NCBI RefSeq assembly: GCF_030499575.1 | Contig: NZ_JASTLC010000001.1 | Span: 4,178,001 to 4,242,000 of the forward strand | Direction of reading: 5' to 3' | Length of the DNA stretch: 64,000 bases | From: Streptomyces sp. DG2A-72 | GTDB lineage: Bacteria > Actinomycetota > Actinomycetes > Streptomycetales > Streptomycetaceae | Shown here: positions 1 to 10,332 of the stretch, piece by piece | Layout of the letters: every line of letters starts with the position of its first letter | Numbering within the stretch: position 1 is the first letter of the stretch | Notes under the pieces: model-generated | Told to the model about the DNA's origin: nothing | Seen by the model: the letters and a program-made list of their open reading frames with translations, nothing else | Database searches by the model: none | Made by a program: the position numbers and the translations under genes

Positions 1-1
1 A

Positions 2-535
2 GCAGTGGCGATCGCCCGACGAGGCTGGGAAGCGAAGCTGCAGATCAGGGACGAGGAGCGCCAGCAGACCAAGGAGGCAGCCACTCAAGCGGTCGGCAAC
101 CTGACTGAGCGGGAGCTATTCCTGGCGGGTGTCGTCCTGCACTGGGCCGAGGGCGCCAAGGACAAGGCGTACAGCCACCAACGTCGCGAGCGGCTGCAGT
201 TCATCAACAGCGACCCGAACGTGATCAGCCTGCACCTGCGCTGGCTCGAATCTCAAGGCGTGGAGCGCGAACGCATGCGGTTCCGCGTCAGCATCCACGA
301 ATCCGCCGACGTGGCCGCGGCCGAGGCGTTCTGGGCAGGGCATGTCGCCGTCGAGGCCGCCAGCTTCCAGCGAGCCACGCTCAAGAAGCACAGCCCCGCG
401 ACGAACCGCATGAACACAACCGAATCCTACCGAGGTTGCCTGGTCATCTACGTCACCAAGAGCGCGGACTTGTATCGTCGCATGGAGGGCGCCTGGTACG
501 GCATAGTAGGAGGCGCCACTCGACAGCCAGACTAA
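2..535 (+). CDS. Hypothetical protein of an actinobacterial helix-turn-helix-like family, 5' truncated by the window edge
   Basis: The frame is open from the first bases of the window and the GTG at 5-7 is probably internal, so the N-terminus is missing. As I recall the family, members carry an N-terminal helix-turn-helix that would lie just outside this window. The visible 176 residues contain an acidic/aromatic block (LHWAEGAKD, about residue 45), a FINSDP motif, and a C-terminal TLKKHSPATNR plus YRGCLVIYV block. These recur in Streptomyces proteins of unknown function. It ends 23 bp before tRNA-Gln on the same strand. I do not know its function. DNA binding is inferred only from the remembered upstream domain. 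Confidence 0.6.
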   Translation, partial: AVAIARRGWEAKLQIRDEERQQTKEAATQAVGNLTERELFLAGVVLHWAEGAKDKAYSHQRRERLQFINSDPNVISLHLRWLESQGVERERMRFRVSIHESADVAAAEAFWAGHVAVEAASFQRATLKKHSPATNRMNTTESYRGCLVIYVTKSADLYRRMEGAWYGIVGGATRQPD

Positions 536-558
536 ATGTCCGGTTTGGTCGAGAATGT

Positions 559-633
559 TCCCCCGTGGTGTAATTGGCAGCACTGTGGCTTTTGGTGCCA
601 TCTGTCCGGGTTCGAGTCCTGGCGGGGGAGCCA
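559..633 (+). tRNA. tRNA-Gln (anticodon TTG)
   Basis: The cloverleaf can be folded by eye. The acceptor stem pairs 559-565 with 623-629, position 630 is the discriminator G, and CCA is encoded at 631-633. The anticodon stem is 585-589 with 597-601 around a 7-base loop. The anticodon TTG sits at 592-594 and reads CAA glutamine codons. The T-loop GGTTCGAGTCC is canonical. It lies upstream of glmU in the same orientation. Confidence 0.95.
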
Positions 634-637
634 TACT

Positions 638-653
638 CGGTTCGGGTCCTGAC
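638..653 (+). other. Possible fragment of a tRNA T-arm just downstream of tRNA-Gln
   Basis: Sixteen bases here (CGGTTCGGGTCCTGAC) resemble the T-arm of the tRNA that ends at 633 (GGGTTCGAGTCCTGGC), with about three mismatches. The copy could be a relic of a second tRNA or of an attachment site formed by integration at the tRNA 3' end. No integrase is visible in the window. Confidence 0.25.
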
Positions 654-752
654 TGGCACGGCTCAGTCCAGGGCCCGCTCTCATATCCCCCCTGATTCCC
701 CCCGGTATCCTGCGGATGTCACTCCACCCCCTCCACAGCCGAAGGGCATCCC

Positions 753-2201
753 GTGAGCGCCATTCGCCCGGCAGCCGTCGTCGTTCTCGCAGCGGGTGAG
801 GGCACCCGTATGAAGTCGGCCACACCCAAGGTCCTGCACGAGATCTGTGGCCGCAGTCTCGTGGGCCATGTGCTCGCCGCCGCGCGGGAGTTGCAGCCCG
901 AGAACCTGGTCGTCGTGGTGGGCCACGCCCGCGAGAAGGTCGGTGCGCACCTCACGGAGATCGACCCCGACGTACGCACGGCCGTCCAGGCGCAGCAGAA
1001 CGGTACGGGGCATGCCGTGCGGATGGCGCTGGAGGAGCTCGGGGGTTCTGTCGACGGCACGGTTGTGGTCGTGTGTGGCGATACCCCGCTGCTCACCGGG
1101 GAGACGCTTCAAGCCCTCGCCGCGACCCACTCCTCCGACGGTAATGCCGTCACCGTCCTCACCGCCGAGGTGCCGGACGCGACCGGTTACGGACGTATCG
1201 TGCGCGACGGTGCTTCCGGCGCTGTCACGGAGATCGTCGAGCACAAGGACGCGTCCGAGTCGCAGCGGGCGATCCGCGAGATCAACTCCGGTGTGTTCGC
1301 CTTCGACGGGCAACTCCTCGCGGACGCCCTCGGGAAGGTGCGGACCGACAACAGTCAGGGCGAGGAATACCTCACCGACGTCCTCGGTATCCTCCGCGAG
1401 GCCGGTCACCGCGTCGGTGCGTCCGTCGCCGGCGACCATCGTGAGATCGCCGGGATCAACAACCGGGTCCAGCTCTCCGAGGCCCGCCGGATCCTCAACG
1501 ACCGGCTGCTGACCCGCGCGATGCTGGCCGGCGTCACCGTCATCGACCCCGCGACGACGTGGGTCGATGTGACCGTGACCTTCGAGCGGGATGCCGTCGT
1601 ACACCCCGGAACCCAGCTGCACGGCTCCACTCACCTCGGCGAGGGCTCCGAGGTCGGTCCCAACAGCCGCCTCAAGGACACGCGCGTCGGTGCCGGTGCC
1701 CGTGTCGACAACACGGTGTCCGACAGCGCCGACATCGGGCCGCAGGCTTCCGTCGGCCCGTTCGCCTATCTGCGGCCGGGCACGCGGCTCGGGCTCAAGT
1801 CCAAGGTCGGTACGTACGTCGAGACGAAGAACTCCCTGATCGGGGAGGGGACCAAGGTTCCGCACCTCTCCTACGTCGGGGACGCGACGATCGGTGAGTA
1901 CACGAACATCGGTGCCGCGAGTGTCTTCGTGAACTATGACGGGAAGGACAAACACCACACGACGGTCGGCTCGCACTGCCGTACCGGTTCGGACAACATG
2001 TTTGTGGCTCCTGTCACGATCGGGGACGGTGCCTATACGGCCGCCGGGTCCGTGATCACGAAGGATGTGCCGCCCGGTTCGCTCGCCGTGGCCCGCGGCC
2101 AGCAGCGGAATATCGAGGGTTGGGTGGCTCGCAAGCGTCCGGGGAGCGCGGCGGCGAAGGCGGCCGAGGCGGCGTCGCGGGAAGCCGGTGACGAGGGCTG
2201 A
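753..2201 (+). CDS. glmU: GlmU, bifunctional N-acetylglucosamine-1-phosphate uridyltransferase / glucosamine-1-phosphate acetyltransferase
   Basis: GlmU makes UDP-GlcNAc, the peptidoglycan precursor, by acetylating GlcN-1-P and transferring UMP to it in the cytoplasm. The 482-residue product has the N-terminal nucleotidyltransferase signature LAAGEGTRMKS (about residues 12-22) with PKVLHE, and GDTPLL near residue 110. From about residue 255 there is a left-handed beta-helix of hexapeptide repeats. The acetyltransferase region shows YLRPG, ETKNS and the catalytic-His segment VPHLSYVGDA. The GTG start at 753 follows AAGGG by 7-8 bases. The C-terminal Ala/Lys/Glu tail is typical of actinobacterial GlmU. 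The next gene is prsA, 136 bp downstream. Confidence 0.97.
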   Translation: MSAIRPAAVVVLAAGEGTRMKSATPKVLHEICGRSLVGHVLAAARELQPENLVVVVGHAREKVGAHLTEIDPDVRTAVQAQQNGTGHAVRMALEELGGSVDGTVVVVCGDTPLLTGETLQALAATHSSDGNAVTVLTAEVPDATGYGRIVRDGASGAVTEIVEHKDASESQRAIREINSGVFAFDGQLLADALGKVRTDNSQGEEYLTDVLGILREAGHRVGASVAGDHREIAGINNRVQLSEARRILNDRLLTRAMLAGVTVIDPATTWVDVTVTFERDAVVHPGTQLHGSTHLGEGSEVGPNSRLKDTRVGAGARVDNTVSDSADIGPQASVGPFAYLRPGTRLGLKSKVGTYVETKNSLIGEGTKVPHLSYVGDATIGEYTNIGAASVFVNYDGKDKHHTTVGSHCRTGSDNMFVAPVTIGDGAYTAAGSVITKDVPPGSLAVARGQQRNIEGWVARKRPGSAAAKAAEAASREAGDEG

Positions 2202-2255
2202 CCGGAAACTGGCGCGTCAAACTCGGCGTACCGTGATAAGTGCACATCCGCACAC

Positions 2256-2317
2256 CCCAGCTGAGACGTCGACCTCTCGCAGCCGGCCGAGGCGTCGTCT
2301 CGCAACCCAGCTGAGAC
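2256..2317 (+). repeat. Direct repeat CCCAGCTGAGAC (two copies) in the glmU-prsA leader
   Basis: The 12-mer CCCAGCTGAGAC occurs at 2256-2267 and again at 2306-2317, a 50-bp offset. The second copy ends just before the prsA ribosome binding site. The function is unknown. It could be a regulatory pair or a chance duplication. Confidence 0.45.
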
Positions 2318-2337
2318 ACCTCTGAGGAGACAGTGCT

Positions 2338-3318
2338 GTGACCGGGATCAAGACGACCGGCGAGAAGAAGTTGATGTTCTTCTCCGGCCGCGCCCACCCC
2401 GAGCTTGCCGAGGAGGTCGCCCAGCAGTTGGGTGTCGGGGTTGTCCCGACGAAGGCCTTCGACTTCGCGAACGGTGAGATCTACGTCCGTTACGAGGAGT
2501 CGGCACGTGGTGCGGACTGCTTTGTGATCCAGAGCCACACGGCTCCGATCAATCAGTGGATCATGGAGCAGCTGATCATGATCGACGCTCTGAAGCGTGC
2601 GTCGGCCCGCTCCATCACCGTCATCGTGCCTTTCTACGGTTACGCGCGGCAGGACAAGAAGCACCGCGGACGTGAACCCATTTCGGCGCGTCTGATCGCG
2701 GACATGATGAAGACGGCCGGTGCGGACCGGATCCTCACGGTCGATCTGCACACCGACCAGATCCAGGGCTTCTTCGACGGTCCCGTCGACCATCTCTTCG
2801 CGCTGCCGCTGCTCGCGGACTATGTGGGCACCAAGGTCGACAAGGCGAAGCTGACCGTCGTGTCCCCGGACGCGGGGCGTGTGCGGGTGGCCGACCGCTG
2901 GTGCGACCGGCTCGGTGCGCCGCTCGCGATCGTGCACAAGCGGCGCGACAAGGACGTGGCGAACCAGGTGACCGTCCATGAGGTCGTGGGTGAGGTCAAG
3001 GGCCGCGTGTGTGTCCTGGTCGACGACATGATCGACACGGGCGGCACGATCTGTGGGGCTGCTGATGCCCTGTTCGCGCACGGCGCGGAGGACGTCATCG
3101 TGACGGCGACGCACGGTGTGCTGTCGGGTCCGGCGGCGGACCGGCTGAAGAACTCCCGGGTGAGCGAGTTCGTGTTCACCAACACACTGCCGACTCCGGC
3201 CGAGCTGGGCGGCCACCTCGACAAGATCACGGTGCTGTCGATCGCGCCGACGATCGCGAGCGCGGTGCGTGAGGTGTTCGAGGACGGTTCGGTGACGAGC
3301 CTGTTCGACGAGCAGTGA
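2338..3318 (+). CDS. prsA: Ribose-phosphate pyrophosphokinase (PRPP synthetase)
   Basis: The enzyme transfers pyrophosphate from ATP to ribose-5-phosphate, giving PRPP for nucleotide, His and Trp synthesis. The 326-residue product is full length. Visible motifs are FFSGRAHPELA near the N-terminus, the ATP loop region FYGYARQDKKHRGREP (about residues 98-113) and DLHTDQIQGFF. The PRPP-binding signature is VLVDDMIDTGGTICGAA (about 225-241). The GTG start at 2338 follows a GAGGAGA ribosome binding site. glmU lies upstream on the same strand and rplY downstream, the usual order glmU-prsA-rplY-pth. The stop codon sits in a short duplicated segment (see the repeat at 3309). Confidence 0.97.
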   Translation: MTGIKTTGEKKLMFFSGRAHPELAEEVAQQLGVGVVPTKAFDFANGEIYVRYEESARGADCFVIQSHTAPINQWIMEQLIMIDALKRASARSITVIVPFYGYARQDKKHRGREPISARLIADMMKTAGADRILTVDLHTDQIQGFFDGPVDHLFALPLLADYVGTKVDKAKLTVVSPDAGRVRVADRWCDRLGAPLAIVHKRRDKDVANQVTVHEVVGEVKGRVCVLVDDMIDTGGTICGAADALFAHGAEDVIVTATHGVLSGPAADRLKNSRVSEFVFTNTLPTPAELGGHLDKITVLSIAPTIASAVREVFEDGSVTSLFDEQ

Positions 3319-3334
3319 GGGCCGAGCAGTAAGG
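3309..3334 (+). repeat. Short tandem duplication spanning the prsA stop codon
   Basis: CGAGCAGTGAGG (3309-3320, containing the TGA stop) is repeated as CGAGCAGTAAGG (3323-3334), an 11/12 match with a 14-bp period. It belongs to the set of stop-codon-associated duplications described in the findings. Confidence 0.6.
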
Positions 3335-3350
3335 CTCCTCGAAGATCCTT

Positions 3351-3410
3351 TTGGGTACGGCCTCCCCTGCCGAGTAGACTGCTGAAGTTGCTCGGCGAGG
3401 GAGGCCGTAC
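3351..3410 (+). promoter_or_regulatory. Probable rplY promoter embedded in a long inverted repeat
   Basis: TTGGGT (3351-3356) and TAGACT (3375-3380), separated by 18 bp, fit a vegetative sigma promoter; TAGACT is a good Streptomyces -10. The same bases lie in an inverted repeat. 3355-3366 pairs perfectly with 3399-3410 (12 bp), and GCCGAG (3369-3374) pairs with CTCGGC (3391-3396). This leaves the -10 in a 16-base apical loop. It could be an operator, or a terminator for prsA. Confidence 0.55.
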
Positions 3411-3510
3411 TCATCGCGGTACGGCTGTCCGTTATCGACGCGCTCTTCGTAGCAGGCCGTTCGTGGCCGGGTGACCTTGTCCGTTCTCACCCATACGAGG
3501 AGTGAAAAGC

Positions 3511-4104
3511 ATGTCCGAGGTCAAGATCTCCGCCGAGACCCGCACCGAGTTCGGCAAGGGCGCTGCCCGCCGTATCCGTCGTGACTCGAAGGTTCCCGGT
3601 GTCCTGTACGGCCACGGTGGTGACCCGCTGCACCTGACCCTTCCGGGCCACGAGCTCCTGCTCGCGCTGCGTACGCCGAACGTCCTGATCGCCCTGGACA
3701 TCGACGGCAAGACGAACGAGCTGGCGATCCCGAAGGCCGTGCAGCGTGACCCGCTGAAGGGCTTCCTCGAGCACGTCGACCTGCTGCTCGTGAAGCGGGG
3801 CGAGAAGGTCAACGTCGAGATCTACGTGCAGACCGAGGGTGAGCTGGCCCCCGGTGGCAACCTGCTGGAGCACGTCCTGAACGCGCTTCCGGTCGAGGCC
3901 GAGGCCACGCACATCCCCGAGTCCGTCACGGTGTCCGTCGAGGGCCTGACGGCCGGTGACTCCATCCTCGCCAAGGACATCCCCCTGCCGAGCGGCACGA
4001 AGCTGGCCGTCGAGGACGACACGGTCGTCCTGCAGGTGCTGGCCGCGCAGGCCGAGGAGGCCCCGGAGGGCGAAGAGGCCGGCGAAGCCGGCGCGGAGGC
4101 CTGA
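3511..4104 (+). CDS. rplY: 50S ribosomal protein L25 / general stress protein Ctc
   Basis: L25 binds 5S rRNA in the large ribosomal subunit. The product is the long CTC form: an N-terminal L25 beta-barrel (SEVKISAETRTEFGKGAARR onward, to about residue 95), a C-terminal TL5-type domain, and an acidic tail of Glu/Ala repeats. The ATG at 3511 is preferred because AGGAG lies at 3497-3502. An in-frame GTG at 3502 would overlap that site. Upstream is the hairpin-embedded promoter and downstream a strong terminator hairpin, so it is likely a single-gene transcription unit. Confidence 0.96.
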   Translation: MSEVKISAETRTEFGKGAARRIRRDSKVPGVLYGHGGDPLHLTLPGHELLLALRTPNVLIALDIDGKTNELAIPKAVQRDPLKGFLEHVDLLLVKRGEKVNVEIYVQTEGELAPGGNLLEHVLNALPVEAEATHIPESVTVSVEGLTAGDSILAKDIPLPSGTKLAVEDDTVVLQVLAAQAEEAPEGEEAGEAGAEA

Positions 4105-4173
4105 CCGGCGGTTGAGCCGCAGCGCTCGTGCCGCTGATTAAATGGCACCCGGCACAGCCGTATGTATCGGCTC

Positions 4174-4207
4174 CAGCCGCTGCTCCCTCCCCCGGGAGCA
4201 GCGGCTG
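4174..4207 (+). terminator. Strong hairpin between rplY and pth
   Basis: A perfect 14-bp stem, 4174-4187 with 4194-4207, closes a 6-base loop (TCCCCC) and is followed by TTG. It sits 70 bp after the rplY stop and ends about 20 bp before the pth start. It is best read as the rplY terminator, although it also lies in the pth leader. Confidence 0.75.
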
Positions 4208-4227
4208 TTGCACTAGGAGACCCAGAC

Positions 4228-4824
4228 GTGGCTACCGATCCCAACGCCCCTTGGCTGATCGCCGGACTCGGCAATCCCGGGCCCGAGTACGCCATGAACC
4301 GGCACAACGTCGGGTTCATGGTGGCGGATCTGCTGGCTGAGCGGATCGGGGGGAAGTTCAAGCGGGCCGGGAAGGCGCAGGCGCAGGTGGTCGAGGGGCG
4401 GATCGGGCCACCGGGGCCGGGGAGCCGGCGGGTGGTTCTGGTGAAGCCGATGTCGTACATGAATCTGTCCGGCGGGCCCCTGAACGCACTGCGGGACTTC
4501 TACAAGGTTCCGGTGGGCAACATCGTGGCCGTGCACGACGAACTCGACATCGACTACGGCATGTTGCGGCTGAAGCTCGGTGGTGGGGACAACGGGCACA
4601 ACGGGCTGAAGTCGATGACGAAGGTGATGGGGTCGGAGTATCACCGGGTGCGGTTCGGGATCGGGCGGCCGCCGGGGCGGATGCAGGTCGCGGACTTCGT
4701 GCTGAAGGACTTCTCGGCGGCGGAGCGCAAGGAGCTGGACTACTTCGTGGACCGGGCGGCGGACGCGGTGGAGTGCCTGGTGATCGAGGGGCTGGAGCGG
4801 GCGCAGAGCACATACAACTCCTGA
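4228..4824 (+). CDS. pth: Peptidyl-tRNA hydrolase
   Basis: Pth cleaves the ester bond of peptidyl-tRNAs released from stalled ribosomes. The 198-residue product has all the family residues: [12 protein letters not shown] with its Asn (about residue 16), the catalytic His in NRHNVG (about 26), Asn in MSYMNLSG (about 76), Asp in HDELDIDYG (about 100), and [12 protein letters not shown] (about 115-126). The GTG at 4228, nine bases after TAGGAG, is chosen over the open frame from 4162, whose extra residues are encoded by the terminator hairpin. The stop codon lies in a duplicated 12-mer. Confidence 0.96.
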   Translation: MATDPNAPWLIAGLGNPGPEYAMNRHNVGFMVADLLAERIGGKFKRAGKAQAQVVEGRIGPPGPGSRRVVLVKPMSYMNLSGGPLNALRDFYKVPVGNIVAVHDELDIDYGMLRLKLGGGDNGHNGLKSMTKVMGSEYHRVRFGIGRPPGRMQVADFVLKDFSAAERKELDYFVDRAADAVECLVIEGLERAQSTYNS

Positions 4825-4853
4825 GGCCGGAGATACGTACGTACAACTCCTGA
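4813..4853 (+). repeat. Duplicated 12-mer containing the pth stop codon
   Basis: TACAACTCCTGA occurs at 4813-4824, where its TGA is the pth stop, and again at 4842-4853. The spacer contains GTACGTAC-like sequence. The two copies are identical. Confidence 0.6.
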
Positions 4854-4895
4854 CATTGCCCCCACGGGAGTTGACCGAGCGCCCGGGCATGGCCA

Positions 4896-5396
4896 ATGAT
4901 CCCCGCCATGCCTTCTGCCGTCATTTCCCACCGGGGCACGGAGACCGCGCTGCGGTTCGGCCGGCTCGCGGCGATGGGTACGGTCGCCGCGCTGATTCTG
5001 ATCGCCGGTGTGTGGGCGTCGTGGGGGACGGCGCAGTACGTGATGCTGACGAAGGGCCGGGAGCGCGGCACGGTCGAGGTGACGCGGTGCGGTGCGGACA
5101 CGTGTACCGGGCCGTATACGCCGGTCTCACCGGGGTCGCAGCCCCGGAAGAGTGTGGTCATCGAGAAGACGGTCGCCGTGCGGAAGGGGCAGACGTACAC
5201 GGTCGTCATGAAGCCCGGCGGCAGTGATGCCGTGCGCTCCGGGCCCGGCGGTGTCCTGTACTCCTGGGCTCCGATGGGTGGTGCGTTGCTGCTCGCCTCG
5301 GTGGTGGTGGCGGGCGGGCTGGGGCGGGCGCGGGCGGCGTGGGTCATGGCGGGGAGTGGGATCGCGCTGCTCACGGCCGCTTTTGTGGTGATCTGA
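4896..5396 (+). CDS. Membrane protein of unknown function with two membrane spans
   Basis: The 166-residue product has a hydrophobic span near residues 25-45, then an extracytoplasmic domain of about 80 residues with a Cys pair (TRCGADTCTG) that could form a disulfide. A second hydrophobic stretch runs from about residue 125 to the C-terminus and may be two spans. ATG 4896 is used; ATG 4911 is an alternative. There is no catalytic motif. It lies between pth and the LAETG surface-protein gene, on the same strand as both. I do not recognise a named family. Confidence 0.75.
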   Translation: MIPAMPSAVISHRGTETALRFGRLAAMGTVAALILIAGVWASWGTAQYVMLTKGRERGTVEVTRCGADTCTGPYTPVSPGSQPRKSVVIEKTVAVRKGQTYTVVMKPGGSDAVRSGPGGVLYSWAPMGGALLLASVVVAGGLGRARAAWVMAGSGIALLTAAFVVI

Positions 5397-5449
5397 GGGG
5401 TCGGGGGCGGCTGCGTTCTGTCGGAAAACTGTTCGTTGTCTGTTCGTGA

Positions 5450-5479
5450 TTGACCCGGGGTCAGTCGTGGCTGGATGCT
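5450..5479 (+). promoter_or_regulatory. Putative promoter with palindrome upstream of the LAETG protein gene
   Basis: TTGACC (5450-5455) and GATGCT (5474-5479) are 18 bp apart and could be -35 and -10 elements. TGACCC-G-GGGTCA (5451-5463) is a perfect odd-centred palindrome overlapping the -35 and is a candidate operator. Flanking GGGGGCGGCT (from about 5404) and AGCCGCCCCC (from about 5481) are also complementary. Confidence 0.4.
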
Positions 5480-5529
5480 GAGCCGCCCCCTCCACATCTT
5501 CCCGCTCACTTCTCGAAGATGGACTGCCC

Positions 5530-6216
5530 ATGCGTACCCTCACGGTCGTGGCCGCGGCCACCGCCTCGCTGTTGCTCGCCCCTTCGGCCCAGGCCACGGA
5601 CACCTACACCGTCGAGCTGCGGCAGCAACTGCCGCGTACCGCCACCACCCAGGACGGCGGGGCCCCGCAGGAGGACGGCTGCCCCGGGATTCCCGAGGAC
5701 ATGGACGGCTGGCACTTCGTCCTGCCCGGCAACTCCAGCACGTTCGTCAAGCTGACGGTGACCTTCCAGCCCGGTGGCGAACAGGTCGTCACCAGCTTCG
5801 GCCCGCCGTCCGCCAAGCACGCCTACGTGGCGTCGGAGCCGGGTGCCCTGCTGACCTCCGCGGTCGCCGAGGTCAAGGGCGGCAGCCTGGAGCTGTTCAA
5901 CCTGTCGCACACCTGCCCGGCGGGCACGGCTCCCGATCAGCCGGGCGACGACAAGCCGGCCGATGAGCCGAGCGCCACGCCGTCGGCCTCCCCAGCCCCG
6001 TCCTCCACCGATGCGGGCACCCCCTCGCCGGGCCCGAGCTCGTCGTCCAGTGAAGGGGCGGCGCCGTCCTCGTCCCCCTCCGCGCAGGGCGGCAGCAGTG
6101 CGGGCGACCTCGCCGAGACCGGCAGCGGCGCCCCCGTCGGCCTGCTCTCCGGTGCCGCGGCGGCGCTGCTGGCGGCGGGCGGTTACCTGGTGTTCCGGCG
6201 TCGCAAGTCCGCCTGA
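5530..6216 (+). CDS. Secreted cell-wall-anchored protein with LAETG sortase signal
   Basis: The 228-residue product begins with a Sec signal peptide (hydrophobic core TVVAAATASLLLAPSAQA, cleavage likely after residue 20). A domain of about 110 residues follows, with a Cys pair (DGCPGIP and LSHTCPAG), then a Pro/Ser/Thr-rich spacer at about residues 140-190. The C-terminus is LAETG followed by a hydrophobic span and RRRKSA. LAXTG is the known recognition signal of class E sortases in Streptomyces. The sorting signal is clear; the role of the folded domain is unknown. It converges on ppc across a 23-bp terminator stem. Confidence 0.88.
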   Translation: MRTLTVVAAATASLLLAPSAQATDTYTVELRQQLPRTATTQDGGAPQEDGCPGIPEDMDGWHFVLPGNSSTFVKLTVTFQPGGEQVVTSFGPPSAKHAYVASEPGALLTSAVAEVKGGSLELFNLSHTCPAGTAPDQPGDDKPADEPSATPSASPAPSSTDAGTPSPGPSSSSSEGAAPSSSPSAQGGSSAGDLAETGSGAPVGLLSGAAAALLAAGGYLVFRRRKSA

Positions 6217-6223
6217 CGTCCCT

Positions 6224-6273
6224 GTACGACGGTGCCCCCGGCCTCTCCGCAGAGGCCGGGGGCACCGTCGTAC
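6224..6273. terminator. Bidirectional terminator, 23-bp perfect stem
   Basis: Bases 6224-6246 and 6251-6273 are perfectly complementary around a CCGC tetraloop. The hairpin lies between the convergent LAETG-protein gene and ppc and can terminate both. Confidence 0.9.
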
Positions 6274-6282
6274 CAGGAATGA

Positions 6283-9012
<2,730 letters not shown>

Positions 9013-9182
9013 AGGTGCGGCTCCTTGCAGTGTTGAAGCTCGTCCGGAGGGGGACCCGGAGTGTGGTCGCGCGGCGGGGGCCGCATACGGGCCGGGCATC
9101 CGGGAATCAATCAGAGCGGACCGCGCTGTCCGACCGATTCCTAAGGATAGGTGTCCGTGCGGACGCGCAGGCCCACGGGCTC

Positions 9183-9239
9183 TTGCCGACCGGCGACGCG
9201 CTGCCATACTTACGTCGCCGTAGGTTACGGAACCGTAGG
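9183..9239 (+). promoter_or_regulatory. Desaturase promoter with tandem 15-bp operator-like repeats
   Basis: The 309-bp interval between ppc and the desaturase gene holds a possible promoter, TTGCCG (9183-9188) and CATACT (9205-9210) with 16 bp between. Directly over and after the -10 are two contiguous 15-mers, TTACGtcgCCGTAGG (9210-9224) and TTACGgaaCCGTAGG (9225-9239). Each is a partial inverted repeat (TTACG/CCGTAG). They look like a repressor operator, plausibly for the TetR protein encoded by the coupled downstream gene. Nothing else recognisable lies in 9013-9182 or 9240-9321. Confidence 0.55.
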
Positions 9240-9321
9240 GACTCCCGTCAGAGCCCTCGACGACCCTGGGTTCCCAGCCCGGGCACTAGCCTCAACCCAC
9301 GAACCCCACAGGGGACGCCCC

Positions 9322-10332
9322 ATGACCACGAGCTCCGATGTGATCGACGACGCCCCGAAGGCGCCCAACGACACCCCACTCCCGAAGGCCACGCTCGGCG
9401 GCGAGAAGAAGGGGCGCGTCGAGCAGCTCGCGCTCCTCCTCTTCATCGTCGTCCCCTTCCTCGCGCTCGCCGCGGCGGTGCCGCTGGCCTGGGGCTGGGG
9501 AGTGAGCTGGCTGGACCTCGGTCTGCTGGTCTTCTTCTACTTCTTCGCCTGTCACGGTGTCACGATCGGCTACCACCGCTACTTCACCCACGGCTCCTTC
9601 AAGGCGAAACGCCCGTTGCGCATCGCGCTCGCCATCGCCGGTTCGATGGCGGTGGAGGGCCCGCTGGTCCGATGGGTTGCGGACCACCGCAAGCACCACA
9701 AGTTCTCCGACGCGGAGGGCGACCCGCACTCTCCGTGGCGTTACGGGGAGACGCTCCCGGCGCTGATCAAGGGGCTGTGGTGGGCGCACATCGGCTGGAT
9801 GTTCGACGAGGAGCGGACGCCGCAGGACAAGTACGCGCCGGATCTGATCAAGGACGACGCGATCCGGACGATCTCCCGTCAGTTCCTCTACTGGACGGTG
9901 CTCTCCCTCGCCCTGCCCGCGCTGATCGGCGGGCTGGTGACGATGTCCTGGTGGGGCGCGTTCACGGGCTTCTTCTGGGGATCGCTGGTCCGAGTGGCGC
10001 TGTTGCACCATGTGACCTGGTCGATCAACTCGATCTGCCACGCGGTCGGCAAGCGCCCCTTCAAGTCGCGTGACAAGTCCGGCAACGTGTGGTGGCTGGC
10101 TGTCCTGTCCTGCGGTGAGTCCTGGCACAACCTGCATCACGCCGATCCGACGTCCGCGCGGCACGGTGTGGAGCGCGGCCAGATCGACTCCTCGGCCCGG
10201 ATCATCCGCTGGTGCGAGCAGTTCGGCTGGGCGTACGACGTGCGCTGGCCGTCACGCTCGCGTATCGATTCCCGCCGTAACACCGAGAACGACAGCTCCC
10301 AGCGGGGGAAGGCGACCGCCGAGGCGGCATGA
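9322..10332 (+). CDS. Membrane fatty-acid desaturase (acyl-CoA / delta-9 type)
   Basis: This is a di-iron, oxygen-dependent enzyme that introduces a double bond into acyl chains. The 336-residue product has the three histidine boxes: HRYFTH (about residue 91), HRKHH (about 128) and HNLHH (about 270). Hydrophobic pairs occur near residues 38-82 and 200-240. ATG 9322 is chosen because the protein similarity begins there; the upstream open frame runs through the promoter. Its stop overlaps the TetR start by 4 bp (ATGA), so the two are probably co-translated. Substrate specificity cannot be read from the sequence. Confidence 0.93.
   Translation: MTTSSDVIDDAPKAPNDTPLPKATLGGEKKGRVEQLALLLFIVVPFLALAAAVPLAWGWGVSWLDLGLLVFFYFFACHGVTIGYHRYFTHGSFKAKRPLRIALAIAGSMAVEGPLVRWVADHRKHHKFSDAEGDPHSPWRYGETLPALIKGLWWAHIGWMFDEERTPQDKYAPDLIKDDAIRTISRQFLYWTVLSLALPALIGGLVTMSWWGAFTGFFWGSLVRVALLHHVTWSINSICHAVGKRPFKSRDKSGNVWWLAVLSCGESWHNLHHADPTSARHGVERGQIDSSARIIRWCEQFGWAYDVRWPSRSRIDSRRNTENDSSQRGKATAEAA

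Noticed and set aside
681..1976. 431-residue minus-strand open frame over glmU
   Set aside because: It lies antisense to a complete GlmU, has no recognisable motif and is the usual shadow of high G+C codon bias.
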